Shown: positions 31,833 to 43,322 of the stretch, piece by piece
Layout: every line of letters starts with the position of its first letter
Numbering within the stretch: position 1 is the stretch's first letter
From: Ryuthela nishihirai
Taxonomy: Eukaryota > Arthropoda > Arachnida > Araneae > Heptathelidae
Assembly: GCA_038380435.1 (NCBI GenBank)
Contig: JAWZYU010000020.1
Span: forward strand, 45,354,307-45,418,306
DNA length: 64,000 nt
Reading direction: 5' to 3'
Position numbers and translations under genes: made by a program
Notes under the pieces: model-generated
What the model saw: the letters and a program-made list of their open reading frames with translations, nothing else
The model's database searches: none
What the model was told of the DNA's origin: nothing

Positions 31833-32480
31833 CATCGACAGCCGTAATCAAAGATTTCATCTCATCAACATCATTAGCCAACAAGGCCAAATCATCTCCA
31901 TAATCTAAATCAGAAATTTTCAAATCTTTCTGCTTACCGTTTCTTAAGGTACTTAGGGAACGGAAATACGTTCTTAAGCTTTATTTGTAAAACACTTTTG
32001 ACTAGGTAATGGTCAGATCCAATTTCTTTTCCCCCTCTATGATCTGGTATTCCTAACAGAACTAGCCCATTTGTTATTAGTGTATAATCGCTCATATTCG
32101 TAAGCAATCCATCAGATGAAGCCCATATGTATTTAAAAATGCCCCGGTGTTTATAGTAAGTGTTACTTATTCTCAAACCGTTAAGTTTACTTATCTGTAG
32201 GAGACGTTCCCCATTTCCATTGGAACTACCAATACCAAAGGAACCTAACACCGTGCCCAAAGGTCAGAAATAGCAACCAACTTTAGCACTGAAGTCACCT
32301 AGCACAAGAGGAATATCCCCGTCCTTAACAGAATTGAAAATATCCTGAAATTTTCTGTACAATCTGTCTTTCTCTTCCTTATTAGAATACTCTGTGGGAA
32401 CTAACTTGACAACAGATAACATTCAAATCTTTAAAATTTTTCATCATAATAAAAAAATGTAAACGAGAAATAAGATGAAA

Positions 32481-32979
32481 TTCGGCGTGCGGGAATTGAT
32501 AAAATGCCAAAATATCCCCATTATTGTCCTGATAAGCCATTCAATCGTGTTGCCTTCATTGCAGTGAAGTTTCCTTCTATACTTTAAAAATCTTTAATGT
32601 CAGTAGTGTGAGTTTTTTCAAAATCTTCTGTGTATAGAGGGCAACTGTTAATCTTTAGCTTGTTATTTTTGAAGCTCTTCATTCGCATTTTTTTTATCTG
32701 CCTGAAAGCAGTGCTCCAGTATAGCTAGCTAGTAGTAGTTCTAGCAGAACGTGAGTGGGAACTAGGAAGATTATGGGGAGTCTGTGAGTCTGCGCAGTTC
32801 GTATCATGGCTTGAAGGCAGATGATTGATAGGTCATTGGCCTATGGTATAGAACAAGGGTCTGAAACTGAAACCTTTGGGTGGTCAAAAAAGTTACTTTT
32901 CAATATTTTGCATCGAAAAGCGGCATTTTATTCTAAGCAATAATGAACAAAGTATAATTACTTATAACGTTGCTTTCTT
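32481..32979. other. Intron, no supported gene
   Basis: Possibly the 5' margin of the LINE remnant. No clear motif. Confidence 0.35.
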
Positions 32980-32990
32980 ACTTAAATGTT

Positions 32991-33374
32991 GGGTTGGGTT
33001 ATCTCTGAGTGGCACTTTTCTGCACACCATGGGCTAAATGGCCAGGTCACATGGACCCCGAAGGCTCAGAGAAGGTTGGGGCAGGGGACCCACTGGAACA
33101 GCTGTTGGGAGACAGATGGTAGCCTCCCGTCAAGGCCATCCAGCGTGTTCTTTAACATGCACAGGGTATGGCTCTCCCGCACACGGGGCCAAGGCTTAAC
33201 GTCCCATCCGACGGACGGAGGGCTTTCCAAGCTCATCGGTGTCCCCTACTGACCGTGGGCAGGGCGGGGAATTTTTGCGGAGATAAATCTCAACGCTGAC
33301 CCAGCTGGGACTCGAACCTGGGAACTACAGATTACGAGCCTGGCGCGCTACCGACTGCGCTACCCCCGCTCCAT
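32991..33374 (-). mobile_element. SINE A, young copy
   Basis: Target duplication ACTTAAATGTT at 32980-32990 and 33375-33385. Confidence 0.95.
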
Positions 33375-33385
33375 ACTTAAATGTT

Positions 33386-34590
33386 ACACACTTTTAATAT
33401 GAAAACATAAACCAAAATTTTATTTCTAATACTTTTATCTTCGGCTGAACGCGATCATATTCTCCATACTAACATCAGGACATGAGTCGAGTCAAGCTAG
33501 TAAATCATAGTTCTCCGCCATGATTATGATAAATCATGAATATAACTGCTTGCGAGCCTGACAAAACGATTCTGCGAGTCGCGAGTTTTACACCTCTGAT
33601 CTATAAGAATGATTCAAACGGCATTTGCGAAGATTGATTGTTCAGTTGCCATTCAGACCACTCCACTGCAACTTAATAATAATTTTTTTTAATATGTGCT
33701 CTTTTTAATATATGCTTTTTAACGCACAACATTGCGTTGCTTTTGACGATGTCTTTTAACGTAAAAATGTTGCTCCATTTAACTGCGTCTGCAATGCTTT
33801 TTAACATGAAAATTATGCTCCATCTAACGGTGCTTTTTAATGCACAACATTGCGTTGCTTTTGACGATGTTTTTTAACGTAAAATATTGTGCTCCATTTA
33901 ACGATGCTACTTTTATCACACAAAATTTTACTCCTTTTAACTCCATTTTCTAAAGCACATGTGCTTCTTTTAACGACGTTTCCATTAACGTGCCAAATTA
34001 TGCTCCTTTTAAAAGGTGACCCCTGTAGGCCTCTCTCCTTAAGCATATTCCACAAGCTATTCCGTCGATGTAAACCAGTACACACCTGTGGATTTCCCAA
34101 TCCGTTAATGTTCTTTGAAGCTTCGAAAAGTGATTTCTCTTTCATCAGTTATAATGGATGATATATTCCCACGCTGACAGTTTATGTTCTCTTAGTTTTG
34201 CGCAACTACTGTTGGCAACAGTTTTGCTTCGTAACAGGAAACAACAAGGTTAACGGCGAGTCAACGAGTGCGACATGCCGGGATTGCACGGTTTTTAACC
34301 TCCGTTGACAAAGCACCGTTGGTGGCTGTGCCATTCGAGAGGAAAAGTATTTTTACCTTCGTTTCGACTGTTGGCTCTTTGCCATTTCGGGGTCAGCTTT
34401 TCACCATGCCGTACTCTGAGACACACGTGCACATGAGTCAGAGAATGAAATGGGGAACCACCTACAAAGATGCATTAATAAATTGGCTTCACCAAAATTT
34501 CCAAAATGCATTTAATTCATGAAACATTCGAGTATAATCATAACTAGATTTTTTTTTCAAATTCAGTTTAGAAATAATTTCCTGGAAAAT
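33386..34590. other. Intron with a degenerate tandem repeat
   Basis: 33700-34010 holds repeats built on TTTTTAACG and TGCTCCATTTAAC. A longer block (CACAACATTGCGTTGCTTTT) recurs at 33724 and 33845, a period of about 121 bp. A 84-codon + frame at 34268-34522 is unrecognised. Confidence 0.55.
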
Positions 34591-34591
34591 T

Positions 34592-35725
34592 TACACCGAA
34601 GAGCCAAAACATTATGACCACCTACCGAATAGGATGGTCCTCCGCTTGCCGTCAAAGCAGCTCTAACCCGGAGAGGCATGGACGCTACAAGAATTCTAAA
34701 GATGCCTTGTGGATTCTGGAACCAACACGTTACCAGTAGATCCTTTAACTCTTGTAAGTTACGTGGTTGACCGCCGCAGATCGGATATGCTGCTTCAACA
34801 CAAACCACAGATGCTCGATTGGATTGATGTCTGGGGAATTTGGAGGCCATGGCAATACCTGGAAGTCTTCCTCATGTTCTGCGAACCATTCTACAAATAA
34901 ATAGGGCAGTGTGGAAGGACACATTATCCTGCTGAAAGAAGGCACTTCTAGAGCGATATACCATTGCCATGAAAGGATGTACCTGATCTGCAAGGGTGTT
35001 TAGGTAGGTGGTAGACGTCATAGTTTCCTGCACATGAATGATTGGACCCAGGGTTTCCCAGCAGAATATTGCTCAAAGCACTGCACTTCCTCCACTGGCT
35101 TATTTTCGTCCCATGGTGCATCCTGGTGCCAATACTTCCGTAGGTAAACGATGCACACGCACCCGGCCGTCCACATGCTGCAACAGGAAACGAGATTCAT
35201 CGAATTTTGGGTTGTTTTACCTCTGAGCGGCGCTTTTTTGCACACAATGGGCTAAATGTCCAGGTCACATGGACCCCGAAGGCTCAGAGAAGGTTGGGGG
35301 AGGGGACCCACTGGAATAGCTGTTGGGAGACAGATGGTAGCTTCCCGTCAAGGCCATCCAGCGTGTTCTTTAACGTGCACAGGGTATGGTTCTCCCGCAC
35401 ACGGAGCCACGGCTTAACGTCTCATCCGACGGACGTCGGCCTTTCCAAGCCCATCGGTGTCCCCTACTAACAGTGGGCAGGGCGGGGAATTTTGCGGAGA
35501 TAAATCTCAACGCTGACCCAGCTGGGACTCGAACCTGGGAATTACAGATTATGAGCCTGACGCGCTACCGACTGAGCCCCCCCCCCGCCCCCCAGAGAGA
35601 TTCATCGGACCAGACGATCTTCTAATTATTCAAGGTCCAGTCTTGATGCTCGCGGTACCCATTCACACGCACCATCGTTTACCTGCAGTTGCTTGGATTT
35701 GCATGAAGACGCGCTGGCCAACGGT
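34592..35725 (-). pseudogene. Tc1-like transposase remnant
   Basis: The reverse strand shows VEWFAEHEEDFQVLPWPPNS followed by DINPIEHLW, the last catalytic Asp-to-Glu part of Tc1/mariner DDE transposases. A C-terminal segment follows, ending GGHNVLALR close to the element end CCGAAGAGCCAAAACATTATG. Further upstream codons survive on the far side of a SINE (35608-35725). Stops and frame changes are present and the N-terminal DNA-binding part is missing. Confidence 0.85.
35203..35596 (-). mobile_element. SINE A in the Tc1-like remnant
   Basis: Target duplication GAGATTCATCG at 35192-35202 and 35597-35607, within the transposase sequence. Confidence 0.95.
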
Positions 35726-35739
35726 GTATTTATTTAATG

Positions 35740-36556
35740 TTTCTGCTTCCATAACTCTTTTAAATACCGAGCGAATATTGTTGAAACCAATCAATATTTA
35801 AAGTATTTAAATTTAATAGATTAAATAATAATTTGAAGAATTATAATGATAAGTGATTCAGTTTTATTATCAAATACTGTAGAGATCAATGTAGAGATAT
35901 ATTTAGCATATAATTTGTAGCTTTCAATATCCAGTAGCATTTAAAAATCAAACTATTCCTTTTAATATTACACTGAATTATCGAAAGCATTCTTCTCACA
36001 CAACATGGAAAAGCTCTATTTAAAATCTTCTGATTCTGAAGAAATAAGCGTTTTCGTATCGAAATGTGACAGGAAATTGAAAATCTCGAAAAATTTCCCG
36101 AAATCTCGATTTTTGAGCAATATTTGTTTACTATTTAAAGAGTTTCGGAAGCTTATAAAATTTAAGTAACATTGCCAGTAATAAGAATTTACCGTAAAAT
36201 TAAAAACACATCATTTATTGAAATAAAGGTAATTTTCAGAAATTGTCAAAATGCTTTTTCAATTTCTGTTAATTTTGAAACAGTATATTGGACGAGGGAA
36301 CAGCAGTTTCCGTTGTCAAATATTTTAATCTCAATAACTCTTTTAATACTCAACGAAACCTTGTTTCAAATCGAGATTCTGATAGTTTCGATTGAGATCT
36401 ATAATTCTGCGATATCTATAATCTTACAATATTTTTTCTATGAAAAAAAAAAGCTCATTTTTAAAAATAGAGAGTTTTAAATGTGGTTTTCTAGTCGCAT
36501 AATATGGAAGTATCCCAATACCTTTGTTAATATAGTATTATCTTCATACTTCATAA
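35740..36556. repeat. Unnamed AT-rich dispersed repeat, Tc1-like ends
   Basis: Segments with AACTCTTTTAA and CGA-ACGAATATTGTT recur at about 35750, 36340, 41150 and 42300. Two copies end alike (ATGGAAGTATCCCAATACCTTT at 36500; ATGGACGTGTCCCAACATTTTT at 42452), similar to Tc1-type terminal repeats. Likely a non-autonomous family; boundaries are not determined. Confidence 0.45.
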
Positions 36557-36942
36557 GGGGCGGGAGTGGCTCAGTCGGTAGCGCGCCAGGCTCGTAATCT
36601 GTAGTTCCAAGGTTCAAGTCCCAGCTGGGTCAGCGTTGAGATTTATCTCCGCAAAAATTCCCCGCCCTGCCTACGGTCAGTAGGGGACACCGATGGTCTT
36701 GGAAAGGCAGCCGTCCGTCGGATGGGACGTTAAGCCGTGGTCCCGTGTATGGGAGAGAGCTATACCCTGTGCAAGTTAAAGAACCCACTGGATGGCCTTG
36801 ACGGGAGGCTACCATCTGTCTCCCAACAGCTGTTCCAGTGGGTCCCCTGCCCGAACCTTCTCTGAGCCCTTGGGGTCCATGTGACCTGGCCATTTAGCCC
36901 ATGGTGTGCGAAAAGTGCCGCTCAGAGGTAAAACAACCCAAC
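36557..36942 (+). mobile_element. SINE A, young copy
   Basis: Target duplication TCATACTTCATAA at the left and TCATACTCCATAA at 36943-36955, one mismatch. Confidence 0.93.
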
Positions 36943-37127
36943 TCATACTCCATAATCTGTTAAAAGTTCACTTTCAAATATCGAAGGGGAGAGTTCTTTG
37001 AAGAAAACGCAATCGCTGTTTTTATTGCAATTATTTATTAACTCCTCCTACGAAACGAAAAGAGATTAATTTTGTTCTAACATTGAAATGTTGGTGCCCG
37101 TAATCAAGTGCCTAAATCGTCTTATGG

Positions 37128-37303
37128 GAAATCCGTTTCTACTGTGCACGTTAAAAAACACGACGGATGACATTGAGAGGGTCTTCCATCCGTCTCCTAA
37201 CAACTTACAAGTGAATTTCTTTTCCCTAGTCGACTCTGATCCCTTGAGTTGGTCTTTAACCCACTGTGTGCATAGAAGTGTCCTCACAAGTAAAATAGCC
37301 AGA
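37128..37303 (+). mobile_element. SINE A, old 3' fragment
   Basis: Shows GTGCACGTTAAAAAACACG, CTTCCATCCGTCTCCTAAC and CCCACTGTGTGCATAG. Confidence 0.75.
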
Positions 37304-37899
37304 GCCAACTCTCTAGTAAGTGATACGATCAATGAGTTCCACAAATGAATTGTTGCAAGAGAAAAGTGGCTGCGAGATTAACCATAACGTAATCAAGCTT
37401 AAACCTAAAACTTGTTTTCGACATGGCATTGAGATTTGCATTGAGTGTAAAGGCATTATTTTCAGTCAAGCTTGTTACGGGTTTTAGAAAACAGGGACAA
37501 CTAGCTATACGGTTGAAAGAGTCTTGCAGCAAACAGAGATTATTAACTAGTGTGTGTTTAAGTAAGTACGCTGATAGACAACTTCTGTTAGAGAAAGAGA
37601 AATATGCGATAGAAAATTAGAAGGATAAGATATCCCGTCTGATGAATATGAAAAGCTCGTTTTCAGAGAAAATGAATTTTGCACCCGTTAAGCAGTAGTT
37701 ATTCATACTAATTGGTGATTGGAAAATGTAAATAGAAAAATATAAAATGGCATATCCCCTTTAAACGTTGAAATGGAAAAGTTGGATTTACTTATCTCTA
37801 AGGTTAACTGTCAGATAACCCAGTGGATGTAAAATAAAAAAATTATATATTATTGCTATATTGAAATATTATTGAAATTTTAAAATTAAGTTCTAAATT
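37304..37899. other. Intron, nothing recognised
   Basis: AT-rich, without a supported frame. A short stretch near 37640 (GATGAATATGAAAAGC) faintly recalls sequence near the 23-bp repeat at 25891. Confidence 0.35.
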
Positions 37900-37912
37900 T
37901 GTGAAAGTAAGG

Positions 37913-38305
37913 GGAGCGGGGGTGGTGGCTCAGTCGGTAGCGCGCCAGGCTCGTAATCTGTAGTTCCCAGGTTCGAGTCCCAGCTGGGTCAGCGTTGAGA
38001 TTTATCTCCGCAAAAATTTCCCCGCCTTGCCCCCGGTCAGTAGGGGACACCGATGGGCTTGAAAAGGCCGCCGTCCGTCGGATGGGACGTTAAGCCGTGG
38101 CCCCGTGTGCGGGATAGCCATACCCTGTGCACGTTAAAGAACACGCTGGATGGCCTTGACGGGAGGCTACCATCTGTCTCCCAACAGTTGTTCCAGTGGG
38201 TCCCCTCCCCCAACCTTATCTGAGCCTTCGGGGTCCTTGTGGCCTGGCCATTTAGCCCATGGTGTTCAAAAAAGTGCCGCTCAGAGGTAAAACAATCCAA
38301 TCCAA
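37913..38305 (+). mobile_element. SINE A, young copy
   Basis: Target duplication TGTGAAAGTAAGG at 37900-37912 and 38306-38318. Tail variant CAATCCAATCC replaces CAACCCAACCC. Confidence 0.95.
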
Positions 38306-38318
38306 TGTGAAAGTAAGG

Positions 38319-38875
38319 AGCAAAGTATCGAATTTTAGCCAAATACAATTTAATTAAAACACAGCTGACTATCAAATACTCTTTTATTGATGACGAAATC
38401 TCTCCTCAGTAGAAACTAGAGTAAAAATCACTGATACAAAATTCAAACTCTGCTTCTCCGATTCCTCGAGAAAAGTTCTGTAATAAACAGAATCTAAAAT
38501 CACCCTTTGCTATGAATTTCGTTTTTGGAATTAAGAAAAGAATCCTACAATATGCAATATTGATTTTCAAAGAGAAGTACTAGAAGAAGCAAATGCATAA
38601 TAATCACGACATTAACGAAACGCCACTTTTAATCATTAAATTGTGTACTTTAATTAACCTAAAAAACATCACATCACTAGGCACAAATTAAAGTAATAAA
38701 ATTTCGGAGTTTGTAAATAGGAACATTTGGGAACTTTCCACTGAATGAGCCTTGCTTAAGCAGTTGACTGGAAAAACTCATTAACAAGTCTCTCCAATCA
38801 ATTGAAAATTTTGGTAGACCGTTGATCATATTTCGGCGAGGAATCAAAGTTGATGGCAGAAAGTTTTTACTCATG
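38319..38875. other. Intron, nothing recognised
   Basis: No repeat or exon that I can support. Confidence 0.35.
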
Positions 38876-38877
38876 TA

Positions 38878-39008
38878 CAGTCGCTCAAAAAAGTATCCGA
38901 ACGCTACGGTTGATTGCAGAATTCAGAAAAAATATATGGCAAGGAATTTTTTAGAAATTAGTGACTGGCAACCTTCGTGTCACGTGACACGAAGGTCACG
39001 TGACACGC
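38878..39008. mobile_element. Tc1/mariner-type MITE, copy 3, right end lost
   Basis: Starts CAGTCGCTCAAAAAAGTATC after TA at 38876-38877 and reaches the central TCACGTGACACGAAGG palindrome, then breaks into unrelated CCCCTAGATCC sequence. Confidence 0.85.
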
Positions 39009-40135
39009 CCCTAGATCCCTGCCCCTAGATCCGACCCTGCTCTTGTAACTTTTCATTTAAAATGCACACTAAAAAACAGAATCGATTGCTTGATTAAAAA
39101 ATTAAAAATTGAAATATAATTAACGGTTAAAATTAAGCTTTATTAATCAGCTTAAAAACTAAACGCTATAATCAGTTAAAAATGGAAGTTTATTAGTCAA
39201 TTAAAATTTATATTTTGCCATTAGTTAAAACGGAAAATTGTTTAAAATGCATTAATCAAAAGAAATTAATACGTATTTATCGTTTAAAAGTATAATGCTT
39301 TAATTAGAATTTATTGATTAGATGAAATGGCCAAGTAATATTTATTTCGTAGTTTAAACTATAATGTACAATACAATATATACAATTTAAATATAATAAC
39401 GAATAAAAATGTAAAAAATTAAGGATCAAAAGGCATTAATCGGTTAAAATTTAAATCTATCAATAAGTTAAAATTTAAATTACCAATTAAAAAATTCTGG
39501 TCTCTGCTTTTTATACTTGATTTGACTCTTTCCGAAAATTTCTGGCTATGAAGAAAAAACGCAGAAAGTAAAGCATTAACTGATAATACTCAATGATTAT
39601 TTGCATAAGATTGTTTTTCCAAGACCATTTAACACCACTTAACGAAGTAGTACTACAAATCATTCGAAATGCAATGTGCTTTATTCTTTCCAATTCACGA
39701 GCATATGTTACAACGCACATGCATTCAGTTGTGTATCCTATTTCGTCATATCGAAGTCCGCAAGTTCCCCCAAAAAGGTCTCATCGAGCTGTGCATTGTG
39801 AGGCAACCGTTTCCTTTTGACTTGTGGCCTCTGATGACGTACTTGAATTAAGAAGCGAAACAATGGCTTGCCTTTGTCTCCTTTTAATGGTCAAATTCAC
39901 CCGAGCAGCAACAGAAGGTAAAACTTGAAGACATTAATTCGTATTATTCCAGTGCGTGTAGCGGAGCTTAATAATTTTCTGACGACTCATTGCTGCATCC
40001 TGTGGGTAAAGGCAAGTGGCTAGAAATGGGGTCAGAACGCAGAGAGTGGACCAGCAATGACCAACAGGTCATTGCCAGGGTAACGGCCTGCCAATGACTT
40101 GCTGGTAAAAGAGAATGGAGATCATTGTAAGCACA
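39009..40135. other. Intron, AT-rich with degenerate TTAAAA repeats
   Basis: 39060-39500 repeats AATCAGTTAAAA / TTAATCG-type motifs at irregular 25-40 bp spacing. CCCCTAGATCCGACCCTG near 39020 resembles the end of the MITE at 59959-60218. No gene is seen. Confidence 0.45.
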
Positions 40136-40147
40136 GAAACATATTCG

Positions 40148-40530
40148 GTTGGGTTGTTTTACCTCTGAGCGGCACTTTTTTGCACACCATGGGCTAAATG
40201 GCCAGGTCACAAGGACCCCGAAGGCTCAGAGAAGGTTGGGGGAGGGGACCCACTGGAACAGCTGTTGAAAGACAGATGGTAGCCTCCCGTCAAGGCCATC
40301 CAGTGTGTTCTTTAACGTGCACAAGGTAGGCTCTTCCGCACACGGGACCACGGCTTAACGTCCCATCCGACGGACGGCGGTCTTTCCAAGCCCATCGGTG
40401 TCCCCTACTGACCGCGGGCAGGGCGGGAATTTTGCGGAGATAAATCTCAACGCTGACCCAGCTGGGACTCGAACATGGGAACTACAGATTACGAGCCTGG
40501 CGCGCTACCGAATGAGCCACCCCCGCCCCC
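40148..40530 (-). mobile_element. SINE A, young copy
   Basis: Target duplication GAAACATATTCG at 40136-40147 and GAAACATGTTCG at 40531-40542. Confidence 0.94.
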
Positions 40531-40542
40531 GAAACATGTTCG

Positions 40543-41539
40543 TAAATGATCAGTAATTAAGGATTAAAATGGCTATTTGGATATTATCTTACAAAGGGCA
40601 GGTTTGCTCAGGTTTCTGTTGAGCATACAATGTCATTATAAGCAGATTTTAGCATTTTCAGTGCCAACTATGATTAATGAAATATTCGTCCTCTTTGGGG
40701 AATTTGAATCACATCATCGGAGGTGAATAATTACAAACATATGTATATATACTCAGTGGTATTTAATTATGACCCCATCCCCCACAGGTATGTGAGTGGA
40801 AATTAACTACGAAGCTCTGTAATTTCTAAAACAAAGTTTTGTGAGAAAATGATACTACATAAAATAATGATCTCAATCAAGTCTATCTAAATCTCGACTT
40901 TTAAAAATATTCGCTTTATATTTAAAATATTCGCTTTATATTTAAAGAGTTATGAAGTTTTGATATTTAACAGAAACAATGCGTCTTAAAGAAACTGAAA
41001 AATATCGAAAGAATTATTTACACAAACTTTTAAAATACACATCTATCGTATTAATTGGTTTGAATTTCTACGTTTTATTCAAATTGCAATTAACTACTGA
41101 GGTAAATTCTGTTTGTTTTTGCTACTGTTAATTATTTAAACCTCCATACCTCTTTAAATATCGAACGAATATGATTTAAAATCGATTAGATAGATTTGAC
41201 TGAGGGATTTAATTAATCTTCAGCCGCAATTTCTCATAAAATGCTTAATTTAGAATTTATAGTTTCGAATTTCGCTTTCACTGACATAACATAGAGAGGC
41301 GGTGGTCATAGTTCAATGACTACTGAGTCTATAAGTATTATTTACAAAAAAAATACCACTAAAATGGACAGGAACTCTAAGAATTAACATTAGAAGTTGG
41401 AGGAAACGTCCAGAGGCATTTTAAAACATTTGACCTCCCAAAAAACAAATATCTGTCAGCGTCCCTCTAACTTCAGTTTTCGACAAAAAAAAAGGCAAAA
41501 CATTCTTTCTCTAAGACGTTTCGCGTTCGTAAATAGCCG
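40543..41539. other. Intron, contains unnamed dispersed repeat
   Basis: 40880-41290 carries another member of the family described at 35740-36556. A local duplication TTAAAATATTCGCTTTATA sits at 40905-40940. Confidence 0.4.
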
Positions 41540-41751
41540 TTCTTTGGATGGGACGTTAAGCGTGGTCTATGTACATGAGAGCTATATCCTGTGCTCGTTA
41601 AAGAACACGATGGATGGCTTGACGAGAGTGCCATCTGTCTCCTAAATAGCTCCCTCTAGAGCCCTCGGTGTCCTTGAGACCTGGCCATTTAACCCATTGT
41701 GGGCAAAAAAGTGCCTCTCAGAGGTAGGTCTCAAAATAGCCCAACCCAACC
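41540..41751 (+). mobile_element. SINE A, old, head missing
   Basis: Retains GATGGGACGTTAAGCG, GTTAAAGAACACGATGGATG and GGCCATTTAACCC. Convergent with the next copy. Confidence 0.85.
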
Positions 41752-41962
41752 CTGTAAAAAATCCACTTTTCTTCGCTATAACTTTATTTTATTATTAGAT
41801 ATAACAAAAGATGGTTTTCGCATTGTCTGAAATTGCCCTGAAAACGTCTTTTGCCCTTGCTCGTTCCTGTTACTTCAATTGGAGTTCCTAAAAATTAAAA
41901 AATTAAATAAAGAGTACGTTAAATGTATAAAAAAATAAATAAGGCCAAGAGCCTGGAACCAT

Positions 41963-42207
41963 GGGTTGGTTTGTTTTACTTCTGGCAGACACTATTTTGC
42001 ACAAAACTGGCTAAATGGCTTGGTCATAAGGACCCCAGGATTTCAGAGAAGATTGAGTATGGGGACCCACTGGACAACTGTTAGGAGACAGATGGAAACC
42101 TCCAGTCAAGATCATCCAGCGTGTTCTTTAGCATAACTGGAAATGGCTCTCCTACACAAGGGTCATGGCTGAATGTCCCAACCGACGGACGGCGACCTTT
42201 CCAACCT
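41963..42207 (-). mobile_element. SINE A, old, head missing
   Basis: Retains TTGTTTTACTTCTGGC, GGCTAAATGGCTTGGTC and the central CCGACGGACGGCG. Confidence 0.84.
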
Positions 42208-42782
42208 TGAGCCATGATTACTCCATTTATTCAAACCAGAGATACGATTAGCAAAGCTGCTGTTAAATGTTTCATGTTAATCATTTCAGTTTCCGTAACT
42301 ATTTAAACATTTAACGAATATTGTTGAAAATCAAGATCTGCGTAAATATGATTGAGGATTGAATTCAGAGAGAGATTCAACCTTCAATGATATTTTTCCA
42401 TAAAAACCTTATTTTTAAAGTAACTTTGAATGCGGCTTTCCATTCATATGGCATGGACGTGTCCCAACATTTTTGATAATGTAGTGTATATTACACACGT
42501 GCAAGGTATTCAGTCTTTATTACTTAAGAGGAAGTGACAGCCCTTCATGTGAACTGCACTTTGCCACAGCAGCTATAAAGCTTAGCTGACCTTCACAAGC
42601 CATAGAGTCAGACGTCTATTACGAACTTCGGATTTCTTAAAAGCAAGAAGACAATCCAGTTGGTAACATCTGCCTCTTTAATATGAAGACACTCTGTTGA
42701 AGAGGATAATTTACGATCATTCCTTTAAATCTAGTCATTGTGAAAAGAGCGGAATGCCATGACCATCCTGACACAAACATTC
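42208..42782. other. Intron, contains unnamed dispersed repeat
   Basis: 42270-42495 matches the family at 35740-36556, including a Tc1-like end (TGTCCCAACATTTTTGATAA). The rest is unrecognised. Confidence 0.4.
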
Positions 42783-42807
42783 CAAGTTGGGTGTTTTACC
42801 TCTGAGC

Positions 42808-43191
42808 AGGGGCCGAGGTGGCTCAGTCGGTAGCATGCCAGGCTCGTAATATGCAGTTTGAGTCCCAGCTGGGTCACCGTTGAGATTTATCTCCGCAAAA
42901 CTTCCCGCCCTGCCGACGTTCAGTAGGGAACACCGATAAGCTTGGAAAGGCCGCCATCCGTCGGATGGGACGTTAAGCCGTGACACTTTGTTAGGGAGAG
43001 CCATACCGTGTGCATGTTGAAGAACACACTAGATGGCCTTGAAGGTAGACTACCATCTGTCTCCAAACAGCTGTTCCAGTGGGTCCCCTCCTCCTTCCCC
43101 AACCTTATCTGAGTTTTCGAGGTCCTTGTGGCCTGCCATTTAGCCCATTATGTGCAAAAAAAGTGCCGGTAAGAGAAAAAGCAACCCAACC
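42808..43191 (+). mobile_element. SINE A inserted antisense in SINE A
   Basis: Runs from GGGGCCGAGGTGGCTCAG to AAAGCAACCCAACC. Host bases on both sides (CTCTGAGC / TTCTGAGT) look like a short degraded target duplication. Confidence 0.88.
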
Positions 43192-43322
43192 TTCTGAGTG
43201 GCACTTTCTTTGCATGCAATGGACTAAATGGCGAGGTCACAAGGATCCCATGGTCCCAGAGAAGGTTAGAAGAAGAGGATCCACTGGGCAGATCTTAGGA
43301 GACAGATGGTAACCTCTCGTCA

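Larger units (their letters stand above)
30305..32480 (-). mobile_element. RTE-like LINE remnant, copy 1
   Basis: Reading the minus strand, an APE-type endonuclease C-terminal half comes first (GSFGIGSSNGNGERLLQ, IGSDHYLV). A residual RT active-site block follows directly (LDYGDDLALLANDVDEM complement at about 31850-31925). Last comes the C-terminal region (RNRRIHLKIKIRLYNSLI, TLCKQDNRK, RRRGQQPPLSSIVCRERL). The N-terminal and middle RT is deleted. Two SINE A and one SINE B fragment are inserted. Confidence 0.85.

Noticed and set aside
34268..34522. 84-codon + frame
   Set aside because: No recognisable motif and no splice logic; flanked by repeats.
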